Below are positions 1-7,360 of a stretch of 9,699 bases of DNA, one piece after another (the first letter of the stretch is position 1; each line of letters starts with the position of its first letter). Source of the DNA: Bacillota bacterium. GTDB lineage: Bacteria; Bacillota; Limnochordia; Darwinibacteriales; Darwinibacteriaceae. The DNA lies in NCBI GenBank assembly GCA_012799115.1, contig JAAZLY010000255.1, positions 1-9,699 of the forward strand, read 5' to 3'. The notes beneath the pieces are model-generated. The model did not search any database, was not told the DNA's origin, and saw only the letters and a list, made by a program, of their open reading frames with translations. The translations under genes were made by a program, and so were the position numbers.

Positions 1-32
1 ACGCGATGCTCTACCAATTGAGCTACTGCCGC
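1..32 (-). tRNA. partial tRNA, 5' part only, identity undetermined
   Basis: Read on the minus strand, this is the 5' half of a tRNA that runs off the window. It shows a 7-nt acceptor strand (GCGGCAG), then TA at positions 8-9, and a D arm with a GCTC/GAGC stem around a loop containing TTGGTA. The first half of an anticodon stem (TCGCG) follows, and the window ends before the anticodon. A GCGG start is common in tRNA-Gly, but without the anticodon the isotype cannot be assigned. It begins one nucleotide after the CCA end of the tRNA-Val gene, so the two are almost certainly cotranscribed and processed from one precursor. Confidence 0.85.
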
Positions 33-33
33 T

Positions 34-109
34 TGGTGGGCGAAACAGGGCTCGAACCTGTGACCCCCTGCTTGTAAGGCAGGTGCTCTCCCAGCTGAGC
101 TATTCGCCC
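34..109 (-). tRNA. tRNA-Val, anticodon UAC
   Basis: A complete 76-nt tRNA on the minus strand. The acceptor stem is GGGCGAA paired with TTCGCCC, followed by discriminator A and an encoded CCA end (34-36). The D stem is GCTC/GAGC. The anticodon stem CCTGC/GCAGG encloses the loop CTTACAA, which gives anticodon TAC and reads valine codons. The T arm ACAGG/CCTGT holds the TTCGAGC loop. All stems pair fully. It lies just downstream of a consensus promoter and one nucleotide before the next tRNA, so it is the first gene of a tRNA operon that extends left of the window. Confidence 0.97.
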
Positions 110-146
110 GAATTTGAATGAAATTATGTGGTCCAGACAATTTAAA

Positions 147-175
147 AGTATACCAGCACTTAAAACGGTTGTCAA
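147..175 (-). promoter_or_regulatory. sigma70/sigma-A-type promoter of the tRNA operon
   Basis: On the minus strand a perfect -35 hexamer TTGACA (170-175) is followed after exactly 17 bp by TATACT (147-152), which matches the -10 consensus at five of six positions. Transcription would start near 140, about 30 nt before the tRNA-Val gene. This is by far the best promoter in the window, as expected for a stable RNA operon. It faces away from the secreted-protein gene at 274. Confidence 0.9.
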
Positions 176-206
176 CTCTTTTCACAACAATTTTTCGTCC
201 TGCCGC

Positions 207-236
207 TTAAAAGGATTTTCCCGGCGAAACTAGAAT
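207..236 (+). promoter_or_regulatory. candidate promoter for the small secreted-protein gene
   Basis: A -10-like TAGAAT (231-236, five of six matches to TATAAT) lies 18 bp after a weak -35-like TTAAAA (207-212). It would start transcription near 243, about 30 nt before the ATG at 274. The -35 match is poor, so this is only the best candidate seen in the 164-bp divergent gap between the tRNA-Val gene and the secreted-protein gene. Confidence 0.3.
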
Positions 237-273
237 TGTTACTGTATGAACTATATCACAACAAGGTGGTGGA

Positions 274-684
274 ATGCAAGTGCGTAAGTTTAACTTTCTT
301 TTGGTTATCGCTTTAGTCGCAATGTTGAGTGGAACAGTACTGGCCCAAGGCGTTCCTGTTGACATTCCAGGAACCGGCGTGAACTTCTTCCTCTATCGTT
401 ACGAAGGCAATGCAGTTCCCTATGACAAGATCAGCACAATTTGGGAAAACATCACCAAAGCCTTCCAGGTATGGGTGGATGCGGGTCAAGAGCAAGACGG
501 TTTGTCAGGGGCTGATGTTAGGGTTCAGGGAAATGACATCTATGTGAAGGATCAATTCATCTTGACGGTTGATCAATATCACGCTAATGCTAACAAAGCA
601 ACACGTGCCCAGCTCGCAGAAAAGTGGGCGGCTAACCTACGTAAAGGCGTAGATGTCTTTGTCGCCACAAATACTGGCTTCTAA
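274..684 (+). CDS. small secreted protein of unknown function
   Basis: Encodes 136 residues starting at ATG, preceded by a good ribosome binding site (AAGGTGGTG, 263-270). The N-terminus is a classical signal peptide: positively charged residues (R4, K5), a hydrophobic core at about 8-19, and a likely signal peptidase I site after VLA (residue 24). The mature protein would be about 112 residues with no cysteine and no further membrane segment, so it should be exported and soluble. The C-terminal half reads like a compact domain: two predicted beta strands around a VRVQGNDIYV segment and an FILTVDQY segment, then an amphipathic helix containing AEKWAANLRKG. I do not recognise the family. The gene stands alone with its own terminator at 714-753. 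It is real judging by its signal peptide, ribosome binding site and terminator, but its function is unknown. Confidence 0.8.
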   Translation: MQVRKFNFLLVIALVAMLSGTVLAQGVPVDIPGTGVNFFLYRYEGNAVPYDKISTIWENITKAFQVWVDAGQEQDGLSGADVRVQGNDIYVKDQFILTVDQYHANANKATRAQLAEKWAANLRKGVDVFVATNTGF

Positions 685-713
685 GGATGAACGTGAACCA
701 AGCTTGACTAGAC

Positions 714-760
714 GAGACTCTTGGCATACCTGCAAAAGTGTGCTAAGAGTCTCTTTCTTC
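714..760 (+). terminator. intrinsic terminator after the small secreted-protein gene
   Basis: A long hairpin has arms 714-729 and 738-753 (16 bp, including G-U pairs) around an 8-nt loop containing CAAAA. It is followed by an interrupted pyrimidine/T tract (TTTCTTC, 754-760). It lies 29 nt after the stop codon of the secreted-protein gene. The T tract is imperfect, so termination may be partial, but the stem is very stable. Confidence 0.75.
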
Positions 761-777
761 GCAGGGACTGGTCCAGG

Positions 778-807
778 TTGATCTACGTATGATTCCGGTT
801 CGATAGT
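778..807 (+). promoter_or_regulatory. candidate promoter for the RibD_C-type reductase gene
   Basis: TTGATC (778-783, four of six matches to the -35 consensus) is separated by 18 bp from GATAGT (802-807, four of six matches to the -10). It sits between the terminator at 714-753 and the ribosome binding site of the next gene. The position fits, but the sequence match is only moderate. Confidence 0.35.
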
Positions 808-833
808 AAACCATCTTTACTGGAGGTGTTCTC

Positions 834-1544
834 GTGCTTCATCACTTTTATCAAGATCTTCGATACGCGAAACCTGTCGATCGGCCTTTTGTAGCCTGTA
901 ATATGGTCACGTCCTTAGATGGTAAAGTCACCGCAGATGGCACCCAGCCAGCTAGTCTCGGTAGCCCCTTTGATCGTCGGACCATGGGGGTCATACGCAG
1001 TCACTTTGATGCCGTCCTAGCAGGTGGCAACACCATAAGGCTCCATCCGTATTACCTTGGCGTGCCTTCTCATCTCGAACCTTTGCGGGAAAATAAGGGG
1101 CTGGCAAGCCAACCCCTCACTGTGCTCCTGACTCGAAGCGGCAATTTAGATGCTTCTAGCTCAGTTTTCACGAAAGCCCCAAGACCACCGATCATTCTCA
1201 CCACCGCCGAAGGTGCCAAGCATCTTCCCTTGGCCATCCACGAGCAAGCTCACGTAGAGATCATGGGAAACCCGGACCCCCACTCCATCGTAGCCTTACT
1301 TAGTGAGAAGTATGGGGTGCAGAGCCTCCTCCTTGAAGGCGGTCCGAGCGTCAATTACCAATTCATGGAGGCCATGCTCCTCGATGAGCTCTTTCTCACA
1401 TTGCACCCTAGTCTCATTGGCAAACGCACAGACCTAGGCTTAAGTGTTGGCGACCATGTATTAACCAGTCCTGAGACTATTCAGTTGCTATCCGTTCATC
1501 AACAAGACAACGAACTGTTCCTGCGTTATCTGATTACCTGGTAG
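834..1544 (+). CDS. RibD C-terminal domain (bacterial DHFR-like) reductase
   Basis: Encodes 236 residues from a GTG start with a strong ribosome binding site (GGAGG, 822-826; 7-nt spacing). The whole protein is one RibD_C domain, the NADPH-dependent reductase fold that in riboflavin synthesis reduces the ribosylamino-pyrimidine intermediate. Family motifs are visible: NMVTSLDGK at residues 23-31, DAVLAGGNTI at 59-68 in the nucleotide-binding region, LLLEGGPSVN at 165-174, and DELFLTLHPSLIGK at 184-197. The deaminase domain that precedes this one in full-length RibD is absent, and no other riboflavin gene is nearby. It could be a separate pyrimidine reductase or one of the many stand-alone members with other substrates. 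The fold is certain and the substrate is not. It converges on the YeiH-type gene with 3 bp between the stops. Confidence 0.88.
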   Translation: MLHHFYQDLRYAKPVDRPFVACNMVTSLDGKVTADGTQPASLGSPFDRRTMGVIRSHFDAVLAGGNTIRLHPYYLGVPSHLEPLRENKGLASQPLTVLLTRSGNLDASSSVFTKAPRPPIILTTAEGAKHLPLAIHEQAHVEIMGNPDPHSIVALLSEKYGVQSLLLEGGPSVNYQFMEAMLLDELFLTLHPSLIGKRTDLGLSVGDHVLTSPETIQLLSVHQQDNELFLRYLITW

Positions 1545-1547
1545 TAA

Positions 1548-2807
1548 CTAGAAGCCGCGGAAGAAGAATAGGGATGCAAGTAGCGTAAGAATAATGTTCA
1601 CAGTCTGACCCACCAGATGCAGTTTGACCGTTGGCTGCCCGGTAAATACTTGCTTCAGATTAACGAAGCGTGATTGTAAACCAATGGCTACAAAGGCAAG
1701 GGCGAAGAGCCAACTACGGATTGTAGCCGTTATTTTTAAGATACCTTCAACCTCTCCTTGCCCCATCATAGGTACCAGCACGAAGGATGTTAAGAGGGAT
1801 GCCCCAACGAAACCTAAGATAAACTTGGGGAAACGGAGCCAAATTTCACGAATTTTGAGTCTTTCTGTCCCTGGTTCCTGTTCAACTCGTGTGACAAAGA
1901 AGAGCGCCCAACAGAAGGCAACAATGCCGATCAGGGCATTTTGCAGCATTTTCACGATGGCCGATACTTCCATGGCAAACGGCCCCACCATGCTCCCGGC
2001 CACAACTACGGCACCTGTGGAGTCTACTGTTCCCCCGATCCAAGCCCCTGCGACAGCCTCACTCAGACCCATCCAACGGATCAAAACAGGCATACCGAGC
2101 ATCATCAATACGGTCACGATCAGTGAGACTGAAATAGCAGCACTGATCTCCTCTTTCTTGGCCTTAACCGCGGCTCCTGTCGCGATGGCAGCCGAAACGC
2201 CGCAGACCGATGTACAAGTTGCCACTGTCGCTACTAGGGCCTTGCTCTCCATCTTTAGCACTTTGGTTCCATACAGATACATGAAGATCAGGAGAATGGG
2301 TGGAACCAGCCAACCAACACCCAGACCACGTAATCCAAGAGACAGAACCCGAGTGAAGAGAATTTCCGCGCCCAGAAGCACTAAGCCCGTCTTAATGAAA
2401 AGCTCGGTACGCAGGGCAGGCACGATCCAGTTCGGTATTTTCCACAGATTGCTGATCAACATGCCCAGCACCAAGGCCCAAATCACATCGTTGAAGCCAT
2501 AGTGCGATAGGGTGCTCTGGTTACCGATCAAGAAGGCCAAGACAGCCAGGAGAAAGACAGCTGGGAAGGCCTTTAAATACTTACCTACATCTTCCCCCAT
2601 GACTTTGAGTGCAAGGGCGGTCACAGCCGCCAATCCCAAACCCCACAAAATGATAGGTACAATCAGATCGACAGGCAGAGCGTCCTGCCATGCCGTCCAC
2701 TTCGGAAGCTTCAGTATAAAGGTGATGAGACCGAAAGCTGTTCCGCCAATGAAAAGCGCTCCTAACCAAATCGTCCACCAATCTTCTTTCTTAAAAACAG
2801 AAAGCAT
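1548..2807 (-). CDS. YeiH/UPF0324-family membrane transporter (putative sulfate exporter family)
   Basis: Encodes a 419-residue, very hydrophobic protein with about ten or more membrane segments. Family hallmarks are a cysteine-containing segment CTSVCGVSAAIA (about 188-199) followed by a charged AKKEE stretch, and a later GGTVDSTGAVVVAG segment (about 248-261). The family is often labelled 'putative sulfate exporter', but that function is weakly supported and should not be taken literally. At 419 residues it is longer than the roughly 340-residue E. coli YeiH type. The ATG has an AGGAGGT ribosome binding site (2815-2821, 7-nt spacing). The gene follows nucleoside hydrolase 2 by 67 bp on the same strand with no terminator between them, so it may be cotranscribed with the nucleoside operon. 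A palindrome abuts its ribosome binding site (2821-2836). Confidence 0.88.
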   Translation of the reverse strand: MLSVFKKEDWWTIWLGALFIGGTAFGLITFILKLPKWTAWQDALPVDLIVPIILWGLGLAAVTALALKVMGEDVGKYLKAFPAVFLLAVLAFLIGNQSTLSHYGFNDVIWALVLGMLISNLWKIPNWIVPALRTELFIKTGLVLLGAEILFTRVLSLGLRGLGVGWLVPPILLIFMYLYGTKVLKMESKALVATVATCTSVCGVSAAIATGAAVKAKKEEISAAISVSLIVTVLMMLGMPVLIRWMGLSEAVAGAWIGGTVDSTGAVVVAGSMVGPFAMEVSAIVKMLQNALIGIVAFCWALFFVTRVEQEPGTERLKIREIWLRFPKFILGFVGASLLTSFVLVPMMGQGEVEGILKITATIRSWLFALAFVAIGLQSRFVNLKQVFTGQPTVKLHLVGQTVNIILTLLASLFFFRGF

Positions 2808-2820
2808 AGCACAGACCTCC

Positions 2821-2836
2821 TAGTACTCTAGTACTA
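2821..2836. repeat. 16-bp perfect inverted repeat next to the YeiH-gene ribosome binding site
   Basis: TAGTACT and its exact reverse complement AGTACTA are separated by 2 bp. The repeat overlaps the AGGAGGT ribosome binding site of the YeiH-type gene by one base and lies in the 67-bp gap after nucleoside hydrolase 2. It could be a repressor operator, since the two-fold symmetry suits a dimeric regulator. In RNA it could be a 6-bp hairpin with a 4-nt loop beside the ribosome binding site. No regulator gene lies in the window, and I found no second copy of the repeat. Confidence 0.5.
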
Positions 2837-2874
2837 CAACAGTCCATACTATGCTTTGCACTAAAAGTGGTTCC

Positions 2875-3807
2875 TCATCTTCCGTAAGAAAGCATGGCAT
2901 CAATCACCATTTGCACGAAGCGGTCCCGGTCGACTTTGAGAGCCACATCTACATTCGGCTCCTTGCCGGTCACTCCATAGAAATCCACCACAGTCCGCCC
3001 CGTCGTATACAGGCCCTGTGTTTCAATGGTGACAGGCAGATGCTTGGTCTCAACGATGTTCGGATCTAAGACCGTAGCCATGGCCAAGGGATCATGGAGA
3101 GGCATGCCTGCAAAACCCATGGTCTGGTGGAACTCGCCAAAGAACTCTAAAAGCTCTCCCACCATGACTCCCACCCTGTTACCAGAATTCAGGAGATATT
3201 CCACTTCCGAGGCCATAACCTGTGCTTCATGCGTCACATCAAGCCCAATCATGGTAATGGGTACTCCACTCTGGAACACAATGCTAGCTGCTTCTGGATC
3301 CACTAATATGTTAAACTCAGCCGCCGGAGTCCAGTTCCCCTCGCGAGCAGCTCCTCCCATGAGCACAATTCGCTCAATGTTTTGCTTGATATCAGGCGCC
3401 CCAACGAGTGCAGCTGCAACGTTAGTCAAGGGTCCAGTGGGCACAATCGTCACTTTCTCCTTGCACTGACGAATCTGATCAATCATAACTTGAACGCCAT
3501 GCCGCTTCGAAGCAGCAAACGTGGGTTCTGGCAGGTCTGGACCATCAAGACCGCTCTCACCATGAACTGCATCGGCAATTTCGAGTGGACGCATCAACGG
3601 TCGATCATAGCCTGCAGCAACCTCACACTGAACACCCGCAAAGGAAAGGACTTTCAGGGCATTGTTTACAGTCTTTTCTAGAGTCTGGTTACCAGCGACA
3701 ATGGTTACAGCTAAGACTCTTACGAGTTCTGGTTTGGCGAAAGCCAGCAATAGAGCAATCGCGTCATCATGTCCTGGGTCACAATCAATGATAATCGGTT
3801 TTGGCAT
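2875..3807 (-). CDS. nucleoside hydrolase 2 (inosine-uridine preferring type, His-Asp active site)
   Basis: Encodes 310 residues, full length for the family. Nucleoside hydrolases are cytoplasmic enzymes that cleave the N-glycosidic bond of ribonucleosides to free base and ribose, using a bound Ca2+. The N-terminal metal motif DCDPGHDD (residues 8-15) is intact. Other conserved parts are VHGESG (H82), VPTGPLTN (122-129), LMGGA (149-153), EFNILVDPEA (164-173) and LHDPLA (237-242), where H238 and D239 match the catalytic His and metal-binding Asp. Having both H82 and H238 resembles the E. coli pyrimidine-preferring enzymes RihA/RihB, but specificity is inferred. Its ATG shares one base with the stop of permease 2 (TGATG), and a GGGAGG ribosome binding site lies just upstream. 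It is the last clear gene of the nucleoside operon. Confidence 0.95.
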   Translation of the reverse strand: MPKPIIIDCDPGHDDAIALLLAFAKPELVRVLAVTIVAGNQTLEKTVNNALKVLSFAGVQCEVAAGYDRPLMRPLEIADAVHGESGLDGPDLPEPTFAASKRHGVQVMIDQIRQCKEKVTIVPTGPLTNVAAALVGAPDIKQNIERIVLMGGAAREGNWTPAAEFNILVDPEAASIVFQSGVPITMIGLDVTHEAQVMASEVEYLLNSGNRVGVMVGELLEFFGEFHQTMGFAGMPLHDPLAMATVLDPNIVETKHLPVTIETQGLYTTGRTVVDFYGVTGKEPNVDVALKVDRDRFVQMVIDAMLSYGR

Positions 3808-4751
3808 CAGGATCCTCCCTCGACAACATGTTTTTTCCCTTTACGACGCCTTGCCGTCTGTTGCCTGGCAAAAATGCCTAGGGCAATCACGGTGGCTAGA
3901 TACGGAATCATTTGCACAAACTCCGAAGGAATGCTTAAGGACTGCATGTAGTTGCTCAGAGCGTCGGCAAACCCAAAGAACAAAGAGGCGAGCGCGGTTC
4001 CCAGTGGATGTACTCCTCCAAGGGCTGAAGCTGCAAGACCAATGAAACCACGACCAGCTGTCATATCCCTGGAAAACCACGAGACATACCCCATGGAGAG
4101 GTGAGCCCCGCCAAATCCCGCTAGAAGTCCACTAATCCCCAGGGCAAGAAAACGGATCCTTTCCACACTAATCCCGACACTATCGGCTGCATCTGGGCTT
4201 TCTCCCACCGCACGAAGGCGGAGACCGAGCGGCGTCTTGTAAAGGAAATACCAGACCGCGAAGACGGAGAAGAGTGCGATATACGTCAGGACATTGTGAC
4301 CCGAGAGAATGGGTCCGAGAATCGGAATTCGAGAAATCAGGGGCAAGTTGATGGTAGGTAGCACCTTACTAGCCAAGGAACTAGAGATACCCCGATCGCC
4401 ACTTGCCACAAAGAGAACGAAGACAGTACCACCACTGGCAATAACATTGAGGGCTATGCCTGCTAGAACCATATCTGTCCCCAGCTTAATGTGGAAGTAT
4501 CCCATGAAGAGGGCGAACAATATGGAGAGAACCACAGCTGCCAAAAGACCCACCCAGGCACTACCCGTCCAGGCACTAAACATGACACCTGTTACGGCAG
4601 AGATCAACATCAAGCCCTCGAGCCCGATATTGACTGCTCCCGCTCGTTCGGAGACTACGGCTCCTAACGCGGCAAACAAGATGGGCGTGGTTACCCGAAG
4701 CACAGCATAACCAAAACCTACTGAAAGGATTGCCTCAAGCATTGACTTCAT
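3807..4751 (-). CDS. nucleoside ABC transporter permease 2 (NupQ/YufQ-like, BPD_transp_2)
   Basis: Encodes 314 residues, mostly hydrophobic, with about eight to ten membrane segments. It carries the characteristic motif of this permease family, ERAGAVNIGLEGLMLI at residues 35-50, and ends in a basic tail (QQTARRRKGKKH) expected in the cytoplasm. Together with permease 1 it forms the membrane channel of a BMP-type (NupABC-like) nucleoside importer. The ATG lies inside the end of the permease 1 gene, a 17-bp overlap, with an AAAGGAGG ribosome binding site 9 nt upstream. An internal ATG three codons later (4742) is a weaker alternative. The overlap suggests translational coupling and equal amounts of the two permeases. 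Confidence 0.93.
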   Translation of the reverse strand: MKSMLEAILSVGFGYAVLRVTTPILFAALGAVVSERAGAVNIGLEGLMLISAVTGVMFSAWTGSAWVGLLAAVVLSILFALFMGYFHIKLGTDMVLAGIALNVIASGGTVFVLFVASGDRGISSSLASKVLPTINLPLISRIPILGPILSGHNVLTYIALFSVFAVWYFLYKTPLGLRLRAVGESPDAADSVGISVERIRFLALGISGLLAGFGGAHLSMGYVSWFSRDMTAGRGFIGLAASALGGVHPLGTALASLFFGFADALSNYMQSLSIPSEFVQMIPYLATVIALGIFARQQTARRRKGKKHVVEGGS

Positions 4752-5796
4752 GCTTTGTCGCCTCCTTTACAACCGCACGATGGCGCCACTTCGACAAGAA
4801 AGCCCGTGCGGTCACGAGCAAAATCATGATCCCCTGAATAATCGCTACCATCTCGGCCGAAACATCGGTCATACGTGACATGATACTCGCCCCTGAGCGA
4901 ATGTACGCCAAGAAGAGAGCTGCAATCGGTACTCCAAGGGGGTGGTTGCGAGCGAGAATGGCAATGATAATCCCGTCGAAGCCATAGCCAGGCAACATCT
5001 GCCACTGAAAACGCCGATACAGTCCCAGAACATCAGCTGCTCCGGCTAAACCTGCAATAGCTCCCGAAATGACTTGCGAGTAGATGATCACCGCAGTCAC
5101 GCTAATTCCTGCATAAGCGGCAAAATCCTTATTGAGGCCAGTCATTCTAAGTGCATAACCCCATCTCGTACGGTAGACAAAAAGATAGCAAAAGGCAATG
5201 GCCGCCAGTGCCACCCAAAGTCCCCAGTGAACTCTGGTGGGTAGCCAAAACCACTGTAACCAAGATGTTTCTGGCAGTCTGTAAGAAACCATGGCCCCTG
5301 CCGCAGGATCTCTAAAATGATGGTTAATCAGATAAAGTCCCAAACGATAGAAGACGTAGTTTAGCATCAAGGAGGATACCAACTCATTCGCTCCCCACTT
5401 GGCCTTCATAAACCCAGGAATGGCTCCAGCAACTGCCCCTCCAACCATGGCTCCAAGCAGAGCTACTAAAACGTGTACATACATTGGCAAAGGAAAGCTC
5501 AGTGCTACAATTGTAGCCACAACACCGCCAAAGAAGAGCTGTCCTTCCGCCCCTATATTAAACTGTCCCGCCTGAAAGGCGATGGATACAGCCAGACCTG
5601 TGAAGATCAGGGGAATTGTCGCTTCGATCCAATTACCAATTCGTCTGGTGGTAGTTAAGGGGCCTGTCACGAAATGCCCGAAGGCCTCAAAGGGCTCTTC
5701 ACTCACAAGTAAGATGATGACAAAGCCGAGGAGTAGTGCCAAGAGAATGGCAATCAGTGTCCTCCCGATTTCAAAGATGAGCTCCCGTGAGATCAT
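4735..5796 (-). CDS. nucleoside ABC transporter permease 1 (NupP/YufP-like, BPD_transp_2)
   Basis: Encodes a 353-residue integral membrane protein with about eight or nine hydrophobic segments, starting with one at about 12-32. The family motif FQAGQFNIGAEGQLFFGG lies at residues 74-91. The longer N-terminal part before the motif is typical of the larger of the two permeases in this transporter class. It pairs with permease 2, the ATPase and the BMP binding protein. The gene starts at an ATGA that also holds the stop of the ATPase gene (4-bp overlap), with a GGAGG ribosome binding site 7 nt before the ATG. The overlap and order (ATPase, permease 1, permease 2) match other BMP-type nucleoside ABC operons. 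Confidence 0.93.
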   Translation of the reverse strand: MISRELIFEIGRTLIAILLALLLGFVIILLVSEEPFEAFGHFVTGPLTTTRRIGNWIEATIPLIFTGLAVSIAFQAGQFNIGAEGQLFFGGVVATIVALSFPLPMYVHVLVALLGAMVGGAVAGAIPGFMKAKWGANELVSSLMLNYVFYRLGLYLINHHFRDPAAGAMVSYRLPETSWLQWFWLPTRVHWGLWVALAAIAFCYLFVYRTRWGYALRMTGLNKDFAAYAGISVTAVIIYSQVISGAIAGLAGAADVLGLYRRFQWQMLPGYGFDGIIIAILARNHPLGVPIAALFLAYIRSGASIMSRMTDVSAEMVAIIQGIMILLVTARAFLSKWRHRAVVKEATKHEVNA

Positions 5797-7346
5797 GCCA
5801 ATGCCTCCTTCAACAAAGCAGCCTCCTGGGTCTTGATTCCCAGCATATGCAGACCCAACTCCTCTTCACTAACGACGCTTGCATCGGGGAACGCCGCCAC
5901 AATTTGTCCTCCGTAGACTACTAATAGGCGATCGCTCACACTCATCACTTCATTCAGGTCAGCGGAGATGAGGAGAACGGCAACCCCAGACCGGCAAATT
6001 TCCACTAACTTCTTGTGGATGAACTCTATCGCGCCAACGTCCACACCCCTTGTCGGTTGGTTGGCAATAACGATACTTGGACTTGACGAAAACTCCCTTG
6101 CCACCACAACCTTTTGAATGTTCCCCCCCGAGAGCATCTTTACAGGTGTCTTTGCTGACCTTGCCACCACATTAAACTCGCCCACCAGATTCTGGCCATT
6201 TTCCGCTATGGCTTTTGACTTTAGGAAAATCTTGCCAGTGTAATCCGATTCTTGTATCCTGTCAGCGATCAGGTTCTCTTCAATGGATGCATCGGCGGCA
6301 ACTCCATGCAGAAGTCGATCTTCTGGAATATGGGCAACCCCTAACTCCCGCATTTGCCGGGGAGATGCAGACGTCATCTCCTGGCCAGAAATGCTAATGA
6401 GTCCTGCATGGGGCATGCGTAGGCCAGTGAGAATCTCGACAAGTTCGCTTTGGCCATTACCCTCTACCCCAGCTATGCCCAGGATTTCACCAGCTCGAAC
6501 ATTAAATGAGACGTCCTTGAGAATGGGTTTTCCTTCCGTGGTGAAGTAGCTTAAATCCTTGACCTCAAGTACCTTCTTCCCGGGTGTAGGAGGGCTCTTG
6601 GTGATCTTGAGAATGACATCCCTACCCACCATCAAACGTGAGATATCTGCCTCAGTCACCTCAGATGTGTTACGCACACCGATTAAACGACCACCACGCA
6701 TCACCGTGACCCGATCCGTTATCTGGCGAACTTCATTCAGTTTGTGGGAGATGAAAATCATGGTATGTCCCTGTCTCTTGAGTTCACCCAAGGCCACGAA
6801 GAGTTCTTCGGTTTCCTGAGGAGTCAAGACCGCAGTAGGCTCATCGAGCACCAGTAGTTCTGCGCCTCTGAGCAGGGCTTTTAGGATCTCTACCTTTTGG
6901 CGCATACCAATGGGAATGTCCCGAACTCTCGCCCGAGGATCCACGTGCAGGTTGTAACGCTTGGAGAGATCCTCCACAGTCTTGATGGCTGTGTTCCAGT
7001 CGAAAGCGAGGCCCTTCCTGGGCTCCGCACCTAAGACAAGATTCTCTGTCACCGTCAAAGAAGGTGCTAACATAAAGTGCTGGTGAACCATGCCGATACC
7101 GCTGGAAATGGCATGTAGCGGAGAGCTTACCTGTAAACGCTGTCCTTTGTAATACACTTCACCAGCATCAGGCGTTTCCAAGCCGAAGAGCACCTTCATT
7201 AGCGTCGTCTTCCCGGCTCCATTTTCTCCTACCAGAGCATGAATTTCACCTGGGAGCACGCTAAAATCAACCTTGTCGTTGGCCAGAACACCATTCGGGT
7301 ATACTTTGGTGATGCCCTTCATTTCTAACAAGTTTTGCATACACAT
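5793..7346 (-). CDS. double-domain ABC ATPase of the nucleoside importer (NupO/YufO-like)
   Basis: Encodes about 517 residues with two fused nucleotide-binding domains that power nucleoside import. Domain 1 has Walker A GENGAGKTT (40-48), Q-loop MVHQH (86-90), a non-standard signature IPIGMRQKVEIL (134-145), Walker B LLVLDEPT (154-161) and switch His 191. Domain 2 has a degenerate Walker A region (GVEGNGQSE, 283-291, no GKT), a canonical LSGGN (395-399) and Walker B with the acidic pair replaced (IANQPT, 417-422). Thus only one composite site, domain 1 Walker A with domain 2 LSGGN, should hydrolyse ATP, as in the RbsA-like family. The reading frame is open up to 7379, but that would start inside a hairpin. 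The AGGAGG at 7351-7356 favours the ATG at 7346 (4-nt spacing) or 7340 (10-nt spacing, protein beginning MQNLLEMKG). Neither spacing is ideal. Confidence 0.94.
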   Translation of the reverse strand: MCMQNLLEMKGITKVYPNGVLANDKVDFSVLPGEIHALVGENGAGKTTLMKVLFGLETPDAGEVYYKGQRLQVSSPLHAISSGIGMVHQHFMLAPSLTVTENLVLGAEPRKGLAFDWNTAIKTVEDLSKRYNLHVDPRARVRDIPIGMRQKVEILKALLRGAELLVLDEPTAVLTPQETEELFVALGELKRQGHTMIFISHKLNEVRQITDRVTVMRGGRLIGVRNTSEVTEADISRLMVGRDVILKITKSPPTPGKKVLEVKDLSYFTTEGKPILKDVSFNVRAGEILGIAGVEGNGQSELVEILTGLRMPHAGLISISGQEMTSASPRQMRELGVAHIPEDRLLHGVAADASIEENLIADRIQESDYTGKIFLKSKAIAENGQNLVGEFNVVARSAKTPVKMLSGGNIQKVVVAREFSSSPSIVIANQPTRGVDVGAIEFIHKKLVEICRSGVAVLLISADLNEVMSVSDRLLVVYGGQIVAAFPDASVVSEEELGLHMLGIKTQEAALLKEALA

Positions 7347-7360
7347 CAAGCCTCCTATGC

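Noticed and set aside
1..110. tRNA cluster as an integration site for a mobile element
   Set aside because: No integrase, direct repeat of the tRNA end or phage-like gene is visible in the window. The neighbouring genes look like ordinary chromosomal genes.
1624..2502. A 292-codon plus-strand open frame opposite the YeiH-type gene
   Set aside because: It lies wholly antisense to a clear membrane-transporter gene, its product is rich in Thr, Arg, Pro and Ser with no recognisable domain, and it has no ribosome binding site of note. It is a frame shadow.
2851..2874. Short inverted repeat CACTTTTAGTG after nucleoside hydrolase 2
   Set aside because: The stem is only 4 bp with a 3-nt loop and no T tract follows, so it is not a terminator.
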